The notes under the pieces are model-generated. The model was not told where the DNA came from. It saw only the letters and a list, made by a program, of their open reading frames with translations, and searched no databases. Source: an uncultured Helicobacteraceae bacterium (GTDB lineage Bacteria > Campylobacterota > Campylobacteria > Campylobacterales > Helicobacteraceae). Taken from it: a DNA stretch of 64,000 nucleotides. The DNA lies in assembly GCA_910578285.1 (NCBI GenBank), contig CAJTQL010000001.1:62001-126000 (forward strand), given 5' to 3'. The position numbers and the translations under genes were made by a program. This document shows, piece by piece, positions 15,890 to 23,357 of the stretch. Position 1 is the first letter of the stretch, and every line of letters starts with the position of its first letter.

Positions 15890-16960
15890 TTATGCCTTTA
15901 GAATCTCATCGATACAATCAGCAAGATACATAACACTTTGTTTGAGGTGATACAAGTTGTTCTCACGCCAAGCAATAAACTTCTCCTTAGGCACATTCAT
16001 ATCGTTAATGCGCATGCGCATCTGCTCGAGGCTGTGGACAACAAGAGCGCTAAAAAGAGCATGGTGCTCCCATTCTTTGTGATTCTGTGCAGGAGCAAAG
16101 AATATGGTTTGCCGCAAACTTGCAAGTGCGATATGACACGCAAAAGTAGAGAGGTCAGAGACAAAGCATTTGCTTTGGGAAAATTGCGCATTATCGGCTG
16201 TTTGGACAAAGCGAATACGCGATTCAGCCTGCCATTTTTGCTTGATTTGCAAATAGCATGGATGGTTATTGAGGATATTCATCAGATGTGGTGCATAGTC
16301 AATCTGATATTTATAATTTGTCAACAGCCATTCGAGAAACATGTTGTCATAGCCTGCATAGAGATTGATGAACGTCGGCGAGAGATTCGCATATTGCACA
16401 CTCGAGGCATAATAGAGACTTTTTGCAGGCTGGTTGTCCTCAAATAGCGCAACAAGAGAATCAAAAAGCGGGCTGCCAACAAGCAGCTTTTGGGCATTTG
16501 GGGCGTATTTCTCAAACGCGGGCAATGCCATGGCAGAAGGCACAGCAACATAATCGATTGCATCGAGTTTCATTGCAGAGGGTGCAAAAATCGTACGTGG
16601 GAGATAGAGTCGCTTGGCATTTTTGTTGAGAAACTCGCGGTTGAGCTGCTGTTCTTCAAACAAATCGGGCATAATGATAAGGTCGATTCCCTTGAGCTGA
16701 ATGGGCGTGATATGGAATCTCTGATTGCTTTCATCAAAGATTTTGAATGGAATATGCACAAATGGCTGCCCCGCATAGGGTTCGGTGTTGTTTGCTCCGC
16801 CGACAATCACGACATTGTGCCGCTTGGCTAGCACAGCTGGAAGCTGCCCAAAGGGTTCAGAACTCGGGTCATAAGATAGCAAAACAATATTTTTGCGCTT
16901 GCTATCGAGCACCGATTCGAGGCTTTTTTGCAAACTTGCGTGGTATTGTGTGAGGTTCAT
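15890..16960 (-). CDS. TagB/TagF-like glycerophosphotransferase-fold protein
   Basis: A 356-residue protein I cannot name firmly. The layout suggests a GT-B fold: an N-terminal Rossmann-like part (NIVLLSYDPSSEPFGQLPAVL near residue 24, IVGG near 53), and a C-terminal part with NILNNHPCYL near 230 and CFVSDLSTFACHIALASL near 270. The last two match in pattern the HP and (I/V)(T/S)D.S.....(A/F) motifs of CDP-glycerol glycerophosphotransferases (PF04464). It overlaps the upstream short paralogue by 4 bases (ATGA). No signal peptide or membrane span. Likely a polymer or glycan-modifying transferase; substrate unknown. Confidence 0.5.
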   Translation of the reverse strand: MNLTQYHASLQKSLESVLDSKRKNIVLLSYDPSSEPFGQLPAVLAKRHNVVIVGGANNTEPYAGQPFVHIPFKIFDESNQRFHITPIQLKGIDLIIMPDLFEEQQLNREFLNKNAKRLYLPRTIFAPSAMKLDAIDYVAVPSAMALPAFEKYAPNAQKLLVGSPLFDSLVALFEDNQPAKSLYYASSVQYANLSPTFINLYAGYDNMFLEWLLTNYKYQIDYAPHLMNILNNHPCYLQIKQKWQAESRIRFVQTADNAQFSQSKCFVSDLSTFACHIALASLRQTIFFAPAQNHKEWEHHALFSALVVHSLEQMRMRINDMNVPKEKFIAWRENNLYHLKQSVMYLADCIDEILKA

Positions 16961-17445
16961 ATCAACGCCCTATCAAGAAATTGTTGCAACATCGGCTCTT
17001 TCCTCGCCCACAATGTGGGGATTTCAACAAGCATATCGCGCAAAGCCTGCAACGAATGACAGAAAAAGGCAAAATCGTTCATGAGTTTTAAAAGTCTATC
17101 TTGGTGTCCCTCAAATGTAACGCCCGTAAAACCAGGCAAGAAATAGATGGAGGGTTTTTTGTAGAATAACGAATAGGCAAAGGCGATGTTTGCAAGGTCG
17201 GTAATTAAAACATCGGAATCTTTTGCTTTGTTGAGCGATTTAATAGTCGAGATTCTATCATCTTTCATGGCTTTGCGCACACAGCTAATCTCTGCAATGC
17301 TTTTTTTATGCGGAAAATAGAAGACTTGCTCGACAAATTCGCATTGTAGCAGGGTATCAAGCACGAACATATCATAGCCACAAATCACATTAGCACTAAT
17401 CATTTCATGCGCTTGGCGCTCCATAGGAGCATAGAGAATCTTCAT
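16957..17445 (-). CDS. Short TagF-like C-terminal-domain protein
   Basis: A 162-residue protein resembling only the C-terminal nucleotide-binding half of CDP-glycerol glycerophosphotransferases. It opens with KILYAPMER (compare the KILYAPT motif that begins that domain), has FYFPHKK near residue 45 where the family has a HP motif, and DVLITDLANIAFAYSLF near residue 77, a close match to the DVLITDYSS...F signature. The N-terminal acceptor domain is absent, so it is either a stand-alone domain or a truncated copy. ATG at 17445 has AAGGAC upstream and is preferred to TTG at 17448. It overlaps the longer paralogue, so the two may form a complex. Confidence 0.5.
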   Translation of the reverse strand: MKILYAPMERQAHEMISANVICGYDMFVLDTLLQCEFVEQVFYFPHKKSIAEISCVRKAMKDDRISTIKSLNKAKDSDVLITDLANIAFAYSLFYKKPSIYFLPGFTGVTFEGHQDRLLKLMNDFAFFCHSLQALRDMLVEIPTLWARKEPMLQQFLDRALI

Positions 17446-17454
17446 CAAACGTCC

Positions 17455-18258
17455 TTATACGGGAATGGTTTCGTTATTCAAGAACTCTATGTCCAAATCG
17501 CCCTTCTGGTCAATAAGATTCTGTTGGCGCGATTTCTCGGCTGCGAGAATCCAATTGCAAAGCTGTTCAATTTGTCGCACATGCTGCTTGGAAAATATCT
17601 GCGCATAAGCGAGCGCAAGCGCATCATTGTCGCGCAATGTAGCAAGCTCATTGGCGCGTAATTGTAAGAGGCGCTCTTCGCTAATGCTGTAAAACCCTTC
17701 GATTTTTTGCGTTGTGCCATCAAGTGTGATATTCAAATCCCAAGGGGTAATCAATCCAAACGAATCAAGTGTCTCGACAACCTGCTTCGTGCGCACAACG
17801 CTATCGGCAATGCTCTTGATGAGTAACATAATCTCCTGAATATTTTGTGCCGTATTGCCTTGTTCATCAAAAAATGGCAAGCCATCTGTGCCGCCTTCTT
17901 CAACAAGCAAGCCACTGCTTTCATCAAAACATAAGACTTTCTCGCCCGTCTCGATAGTGGCAAACAAAAAAGGATAGGCGCGATAGCAGGCAGGAATATA
18001 GCTTGTCCTAAACCTTCCATCACCATCAAGCAGTGCATTGAAGCGATGCAAGAACGAGGCAATTCCATACAGCCCATAGCCTTCTTTTTCTTTGAGGAAT
18101 ACGAGCGGAATATCCATCATCGCCGAACGAATTTCGAGCATCACAAGCGGCATGACACTGTCACGCGCTGCATGCCCAAAATGCGGGAATCTTTTGTAGT
18201 GTCGATGTGCAAAATTGCGTTTGCTGATTGGTGTGATTGTCTTAGTTTGTTCAGCCAT
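17455..18258 (-). CDS. SapC-family protein
   Basis: A 267-residue cytoplasmic-looking protein matching the SapC family (PF07277), named from the Campylobacter fetus S-layer (sap) locus. Family landmarks seen: an early basic segment, PLVMLEIRSAMMDIPLVF near residue 37, the AYPFLFAT segment near 95, CFDESSGLL and the long helical C-terminus ending in KGDLDIEFLNNE. The molecular function of SapC is not established. No S-layer protein or type I secretion genes are in this window, so the S-layer link is by name only. It is the first gene of a compact four-gene run ending in the Sel1-repeat lipoprotein. AAAGGAC precedes the start. Confidence 0.7.
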   Translation of the reverse strand: MAEQTKTITPISKRNFAHRHYKRFPHFGHAARDSVMPLVMLEIRSAMMDIPLVFLKEKEGYGLYGIASFLHRFNALLDGDGRFRTSYIPACYRAYPFLFATIETGEKVLCFDESSGLLVEEGGTDGLPFFDEQGNTAQNIQEIMLLIKSIADSVVRTKQVVETLDSFGLITPWDLNITLDGTTQKIEGFYSISEERLLQLRANELATLRDNDALALAYAQIFSKQHVRQIEQLCNWILAAEKSRQQNLIDQKGDLDIEFLNNETIPV

Positions 18259-18315
18259 GAAGCAAGTCCTTTATTTACTTTTCGAGATTATATCATTCGT
18301 ATGCTCACAAATAGC

Positions 18316-19116
18316 TTATAAATTCAACGCAAGAAACAAAGCAGACAAAAGATAATTTGCCCCAAAAATCGTAACAGCGCTATACACAACAGCATTGATA
18401 GTCGCCTGCCCTACGCCCTTTGCGCCGCCTTTGGTCTGGAATCCGACATAGCTTCCAATGAGGCTAATGAGGATTCCAAACACAAGCGCCTTAAGCAAAG
18501 AAATACTCAAATCGCCAATGCTGAAAAATTGCTGTATCATTGTTTGGTAGCTATATGCGTTCGCATCAAGCACGATTGTTGCGATGATAAATGCAGCGAG
18601 ATTGCCTACAACATCAAATACAAGCACGAGAATTGGCATCGAAATAGCGCTGCCAAGCACGCGCGGAACAATCAGGTATTGTCGCGAATCGATTCCAAGC
18701 AAATCGATGGCATCAATTTGTTCATTCACGCGCATACTGCCAAGCTCGGCTGCCATTGCCGAAATGGCGCGACTCACAACCATAAGCCCCGCAAACACGG
18801 GTCCAAGCTCACGATTAATCGCGAGAAAAATAGGATAGCTCATAAAATCCTCTGCGCCAAAGCGATGAAAGCCATGATAGAATTGGATTGCAAGCACCAT
18901 GCCTGTAAAGATTGAGCTTAGGAGAATGATTCCAAGCGAACCAATGCCGATTGTCTCGATTTGTGTGAGCAACTCTTTGAATCGATAGGGAGGGCACACA
19001 TATAAAGGCAAAAGGCGGAGATGAAATAATACGAAATGTCCAAAAGACTCGACAAGGCGCAAAAGCCCCACAAATGGCATGCCAATGGTTGCAAAGATGG
19101 ATTCAAGAAAGCGCAT
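18316..19116 (-). CDS. mlaE: MlaE-family ABC transporter permease
   Basis: Permease of a phospholipid/hydrophobic-substrate ABC transporter (Mla type) in the inner membrane. 266 residues with about five or six membrane segments. The MlaE core is clear: GMVLAIQFYHGFHRFGAE near residue 72, ELGPVFAGLMVVSRAISAMA near 105, and AELGSMRVNEQIDAIDLLGI near 123, the coupling segment of the family. Start is ATG 19116 overlapping the AI-2E-like stop (TGATG); a TTG one codon earlier is ignored. The ATPase (MlaF) and MCE protein (MlaD) partners are not adjacent here; the gene downstream is sapC-like. Confidence 0.85.
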   Translation of the reverse strand: MRFLESIFATIGMPFVGLLRLVESFGHFVLFHLRLLPLYVCPPYRFKELLTQIETIGIGSLGIILLSSIFTGMVLAIQFYHGFHRFGAEDFMSYPIFLAINRELGPVFAGLMVVSRAISAMAAELGSMRVNEQIDAIDLLGIDSRQYLIVPRVLGSAISMPILVLVFDVVGNLAAFIIATIVLDANAYSYQTMIQQFFSIGDLSISLLKALVFGILISLIGSYVGFQTKGGAKGVGQATINAVVYSAVTIFGANYLLSALFLALNL

Positions 19117-20192
19117 CAATGGTTGCCTTGCTGGGGCAAGAAATAGTTCTCATAGAGCCGCACAAGAGCCACGAAAAAGGCTGTAATGGTTGGTCCAAGC
19201 ACCATTCCCCAAAACCCAAAGGTAATAAGCCCGGCGAAAATCGCAAAGAAAATAGTGATTTCGTTGATGCGGATATTGCTTTTGAGAACAACGCGGCTGA
19301 TAAAGGCGATGATGATGGGCTTGATGACATTATCGGCAATGGTTGCAATGACAATCATTGAATACAGCGCGATGATAATCGCTGTGGTGTAATTGCCAAG
19401 ATAGACTTCATAGCCCACAAGCGGAATCCACACGAGCGTCCCCCCCACAACAGGCACAAGCGAGGCAAAGCCATACAGCACACCAAACAAAATCGGGTCA
19501 TAGCCAAAAATACCCACGATGATTCCAAACAACGAACCCTGAAAAATTACCGAGACGATGAGCGAATAGACAACCACGCCCAAAACGCCGGCGACCTCGG
19601 CACAGATTCCCGAACTCTCTTGTTGTGAAAGAGGGAGCAGGCGCAATGTGTAGCGATAGAGAGTTTTGCCATAATAGTAAAAGATAAATAAAAATATGGT
19701 TACAAAGGCTGTGTCTTTGAGAAATGCGACACTCCATTTGCCAACTTTTGTGCTCACGCTAAGCGCGAGCTGCACAATCGAGGCAGTATCGATATTTTGC
19801 GCAAAGTTATCGACAGAAAGTAGCATTTCATGCGCATAGTCTTCGAGCACAGGAATGCGCTCAACGAGAATATCGCGCAATGTGGTGAGCGTGGCTTTGA
19901 AGCTCACAAAAAAGCCCGCGAGATTCTCTGCTGTGAAAATCGGCGAAAACTTCACGATAATATTTACGCCATAGATGATTGGAATCACAAATACCATGAG
20001 CAGCAACAGCACGCTAAGCGTGGAGGCTATGAAGTTGAACTTGACATAGCGCTCGATTCCTTCTTTGATGCTCATTGTCGCCACACATAGTAAGAGCGCA
20101 ATCACGGCGTCCATGAGCAGGAATCCAAAGAGATAGAGTAGCCAATAGAGGTTAAAAATAAAGGCAATCCAAAAAAAATGGATAGATTTCAT
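19116..20192 (-). CDS. AI-2E family transporter
   Basis: A polytopic inner-membrane protein of the AI-2 exporter-like (AI-2E/YdiK-PerM) family, 358 residues. Paired hydrophobic segments at both ends flank a soluble middle part; the family signature is visible in GVLYGFASLVPVVGGTLVWIP-like sequence (GFASLVPVVGGTLVW) and the GLITFGFWGMVLGPTITAF region (in parts). Substrate is unproven; some members export AI-2 and others ions. ATG 20192 is chosen over GTG 20198. The coding strand contains a T8 tract near the start and a G7 tract mid-gene (listed separately). Linked to tpiA by an 8-base gap and to mlaE by a 1-base overlap. Confidence 0.85.
   Translation of the reverse strand: MKSIHFFWIAFIFNLYWLLYLFGFLLMDAVIALLLCVATMSIKEGIERYVKFNFIASTLSVLLLLMVFVIPIIYGVNIIVKFSPIFTAENLAGFFVSFKATLTTLRDILVERIPVLEDYAHEMLLSVDNFAQNIDTASIVQLALSVSTKVGKWSVAFLKDTAFVTIFLFIFYYYGKTLYRYTLRLLPLSQQESSGICAEVAGVLGVVVYSLIVSVIFQGSLFGIIVGIFGYDPILFGVLYGFASLVPVVGGTLVWIPLVGYEVYLGNYTTAIIIALYSMIVIATIADNVIKPIIIAFISRVVLKSNIRINEITIFFAIFAGLITFGFWGMVLGPTITAFFVALVRLYENYFLPQQGNH
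19440..19446 (-). repeat. G7 homopolymer inside AI-2E-family gene
   Basis: Seven Gs on the coding strand at about codon 248 (GTG-GGG-GGG-ACG). Slippage by one base would frameshift the gene mid-way. As read here the frame is open. Confidence 0.6.
20171..20178 (-). repeat. T8 homopolymer near start of AI-2E-family gene
   Basis: Eight Ts on the coding strand at codons 5-8 (CAT-TTT-TTT-TGG). A second slippage-prone site in the same gene. Confidence 0.6.
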
Positions 20193-20200
20193 ACGCACTC

Positions 20201-20908
20201 TTATAGGGTTTGCAAGCCCGCTTGCATGATTTTCACAAAATCGCTCACCACGAGCGCCGCACTGCCGACAAGCACGCCATCGACATTGTCGAGCGACAAG
20301 ATGTCATGTGCATTGTTGGGCTTCACGCTCCCGCCATAGAGCAGCGGCAGGGTTGCACCGCGCGCCGCGCATAGCGCTTTGATGTCAGCATGTGTCGTGG
20401 CGATTTGCTCCAAGCTCGCAGCTTGTGTGCCGATTGCCCAAATCGGCTCATAGGCGATGATGAGGTTGGGATAATCCAGCGGAATAGTGTGCAATTGCGA
20501 ATCCAAAAATGCGCGCACCGATTCTTGCCCACCTGCGCGCACATTGTGTGGCTCACCAATGCAATAAACAAGCGTAAAACCAAGCTCGGCATAGAATCGA
20601 CACTTTTGTGCGCAAAAGTCTTGCGACTCGCCAAGCGCACGCCGCTCGCTGTGCCCGACAAGCAATGTCTGAATCTGCAAGGCGTCTAGCACCTCTGCGC
20701 CAATCTCGCCACTAAACGCGCCATTTTGAGCCGGGTAGGCATTTTGTGCACCCCAGCGCACGTGGCATTGTGGCAGGCTCGCCAAACACGCCGTGTTGGG
20801 AAACAGCAGAATCTGAAGCCGCGAATCGAGTGAATCGCGGAGTGTCGCTGCAAACGTCGCCAGCTTGTGCGGTGTGAGGTGCATTTTGAAATTTGCAGCA
20901 ATAATCAT
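20201..20908 (-). CDS. tpiA: Triosephosphate isomerase
   Basis: Interconverts glyceraldehyde-3-phosphate and dihydroxyacetone phosphate in glycolysis and gluconeogenesis. 235 residues, a little shorter than the usual 250, as in other Helicobacter. The catalytic set is intact: Lys in AANFKMH at residue 8, His in LVGHSERR near 85, Glu in AYEPIWAIG near 152, and the phosphate-binding GGSVKP and DGVLVGSAAL near the end. GGGAGA precedes the ATG. Heads a run tpiA-AI-2E-mlaE. Confidence 0.96.
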   Translation of the reverse strand: MIIAANFKMHLTPHKLATFAATLRDSLDSRLQILLFPNTACLASLPQCHVRWGAQNAYPAQNGAFSGEIGAEVLDALQIQTLLVGHSERRALGESQDFCAQKCRFYAELGFTLVYCIGEPHNVRAGGQESVRAFLDSQLHTIPLDYPNLIIAYEPIWAIGTQAASLEQIATTHADIKALCAARGATLPLLYGGSVKPNNAHDILSLDNVDGVLVGSAALVVSDFVKIMQAGLQTL

Positions 20909-21242
20909 CGCGTCTCCCTAGTAGCTTTTTGGAATTATATCATAATTATGAAATCGTAAACGCGAGAGCTTGGATTCTGCCCAAAAATCATAATTGTTTT
21001 AGCTATATTGCGCTACCATTCCGCGTACAACAGCACACAAATCCATTCGACAAAAATGAATCGGCTCATTCACATGAAATCTACTCATTTCATGGAATCT
21101 GATTCTATCTCGCCCTATGTCGAGCGCAGCAAGAATCACAATGCACCTTTTCGCTCGCAGCTCTGCAACAATTGCGCCCTTAACACATTGCCTTTCGAGC
21201 CTTTCTGTGGCGCGTTTGTTGCCCAAACGATTCACACCAAAG
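20909..21242. other. 334-base intergenic region
   Basis: Between tpiA and the broken DUF2972-like gene. Contains the tpiA leader and -10 box, and a perfect inverted repeat CATGAAAT-N6-ATTTCATG at 21073-21094 that may end transcription from the right. No gene supported; a 135-codon frame crossing it lacks family signature. Confidence 0.4.
20934..20939 (-). promoter_or_regulatory. Candidate tpiA -10 box
   Basis: TATAAT on the minus strand 26 bases before the tpiA start, in an AT-rich context. Confidence 0.5.
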
Positions 21243-22452
21243 CTAAAAGAGGCGCGAAAATTCCTCGAACTTGTGGTAATGTGTCCATGTTTGGACGATG
21301 TCAGGTCTTTCGCGTTTGATGTCTTGCAAGTCATCGTCAAGAATCTCTTTGAGGTTTCTAGCAATTGTTGGGTGTGATTTGAGATACTCCAAAACATCAT
21401 ACTCACTCACAGCATGAGCCTGTTTGATAGTAGAAATCTGCAAGAATACATCAAGAATCCTAAGAAGTTCTGCCTGACAAATGGCAAGATTCTTGGCAAC
21501 AATTCTTGCGTCTTTTGGCGTTTTGACATCAACTTGAATCTCTTCAAGTTTTGGATTATTTTGGAAAGATTGTGGCATAATTATCGATGTGATATTGACA
21601 TGATTGCTTTCAAAAGTAAGTGTCAATTTGACGTGCATATTTTCTAGTGAAACATGGATACGGCATGGCAGTAGGCTATAAAGATTATTATAAACTTTGC
21701 GCTCAAAAAATTTGCGATTCTTGACGAACTCAAAACCAAATTTGTGGCTTAAATCTTGCATTGTTTCAAATGTCTTTTTCCCAGAAATATCGTGCATATC
21801 AATATAATGTTTTTCTGTGATAGTTGGCAAAGATGATAGAAGCTCTCTTGTGATAAAAATATCATGAAAACTTGATGGATTTTTGCGATTGGAAACAATA
21901 TAATCAATATAATCAAGACATGGCATTTTGCTCAATCCTCGTTCTTTTGTCTGTAAGTCATAATGAAGATAGTGTAGCAGATACTCTGCCACCAAGACAT
22001 CATTTGTCCCCCTTCCCTCCGCTATATATCAAGTTTTTGTTTTCCTGCGCAACATTGAGATAAGATTTAAGAGTAGAAATGGGGTCGCGCACGAGGACAA
22101 GAGCAGGGACTTGCGCATTGATGAGTTGTGTGTATTTTGCATAATCCTCAAAATTATGCTCACTCAAAGAAATAATAGAATGGCAAGGAAGTGAACCAAT
22201 CATATTAAAATCTTCACAATATCTTTTGTAGCCACTTTTTAAATATCGATTGCTGCAATAAATCTTTTGATTTGTAAAGAAATAGACAAGCGCATTGTGT
22301 CCAACGCCATGAGAAGACACGACAACAAAGCGGTATTTAGGAGGCAAGTGCAGATTGTATCGATAGAATATTGACACAAATAGTTTAAGAAAGCGATATT
22401 TCAACATAGCAATCATTCCATGTTTTTGCAAAATATCTTTACTGATACTCAT
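21243..22452 (-). pseudogene. DUF2972-like (sulfotransferase-like) gene, frameshifted
   Basis: Two adjacent minus-strand frames, 22000-22452 and 21243-21995, read as one protein of about 400 residues if one G is removed from the GGGGG run at 22008-22012: the join then gives SGGKGTNDVLVAEYLLHYL. The first part starts MSISKDIL (AAGGA upstream) and has SSHGVGHNAL near residue 44 and LVRDPISTLKSYLN near 125, the pattern of DUF2972 proteins of Campylobacter and Helicobacter, some of which are annotated as sugar or sulfo-transferases. The second part is AT-rich with no known motif. Either a real disruption, a phase-off copy or a sequencing error. Inserted downstream of frdB. Confidence 0.6.
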
Positions 22453-22608
22453 TTGAATTCCTTTCATGCCATTCCACCACAACACTTCTGTGGGCTGTTA
22501 TCTCGTTTAAAAGTTCGAGATTTGCTGTGCTAGCGGCAGTATGTTCGATGGTTTGCGGTATCGGGTTGTTGATGATGTGTGAGAAATGTTAAGCAATCAG
22601 TAAGCAGC

Positions 22609-22625
22609 TGCCCCACGCGGGGGCA
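22609..22625 (-). terminator. Hairpin after frdB
   Basis: TGCCCC / GGGGCA stem of 6 pairs with a 5-base loop, 10 bases after the frdB stop. GC-rich but no T-tract, so termination is plausible, not certain. Confidence 0.45.
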
Positions 22626-22634
22626 GGCGCGAGG

Positions 22635-23357
22635 CTATTTGCCAATGCTGACCATTTTGCGGCGCAGATAGGCAATTTTGCTTTGCAAGGGGAGATGTTT
22701 GGGGCAGAAATCATGGCAGGCAAGCAACGACATGCACGCAAACACGCCATTGTCATCGCCCACAATCTCAAACCAATCTTCATCGTTACGTTGGTCATGG
22801 GGATCGAGCATAAAGCGCACGACACGATTCATTCCCGCACCACCTACAAAATCTTCACGCATGAGCTTCGTTCCGCACGCAGCGATACAGCAACCACACT
22901 CAACGCAGCGGTCGAGCTCAAAGACTTCATCAGCAACATCGGGTTCAACGCGTTTTTCAATCATTGCAATATCAGTCTTTTCTTGGCTATGAATCCAGCT
23001 GCCCACACGCTTACTCATGCCATTAAACCAATTGCCTGTATCGACAGAAAGATCTTTGATAAGCTTGAATGCAGGCAAAGGCATAATTGTAATCACAGGG
23101 TCAGAGAAACTCTCTGTGAGTGTGCGGCACGCAAGGCGAGGCTGCCCGTTAATCATCATACCGCAGCTGCCGCAGATTCCTGCTCGGCACACAAAGTCAA
23201 AGTTCAAATCTGGGTCAAACTGCTCTCGAATCATCGATAGCACGATAAAAACCGTCATCGAATGTGCTTCTTCAATGGTATATTCCCGAAAATGAGGCTT
23301 TGAAGCCGTATTTGCAGGGTCGTATTTGAAAACCTTAATCGTTAGTTTGCGTCCCAT
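22635..23357 (-). CDS. frdB: Fumarate reductase iron-sulfur subunit
   Basis: Carries electrons from the quinol-oxidising subunit FrdC to the flavoprotein FrdA via three Fe-S clusters. 240 residues. The [2Fe-2S] motif is in CRAGICGSCGMMING near residue 60 with RLACRT; the [4Fe-4S] and [3Fe-4S] ligands are in CVECGCCIAACGT near 150 and CHDFCPKHLPL near 208. The C-terminal helix is normal. Its ATG shares a base with the frdA stop, so it is translationally coupled. Part of frdCAB, the order used in Helicobacter and Campylobacter. Confidence 0.97.
   Translation of the reverse strand: MGRKLTIKVFKYDPANTASKPHFREYTIEEAHSMTVFIVLSMIREQFDPDLNFDFVCRAGICGSCGMMINGQPRLACRTLTESFSDPVITIMPLPAFKLIKDLSVDTGNWFNGMSKRVGSWIHSQEKTDIAMIEKRVEPDVADEVFELDRCVECGCCIAACGTKLMREDFVGGAGMNRVVRFMLDPHDQRNDEDWFEIVGDDNGVFACMSLLACHDFCPKHLPLQSKIAYLRRKMVSIGK

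Noticed and set aside
20999..21406. 135-codon minus-strand frame between tpiA and the DUF2972-like gene
   Set aside because: Overlaps the real frame at its upstream end, no ribosome site or motif.
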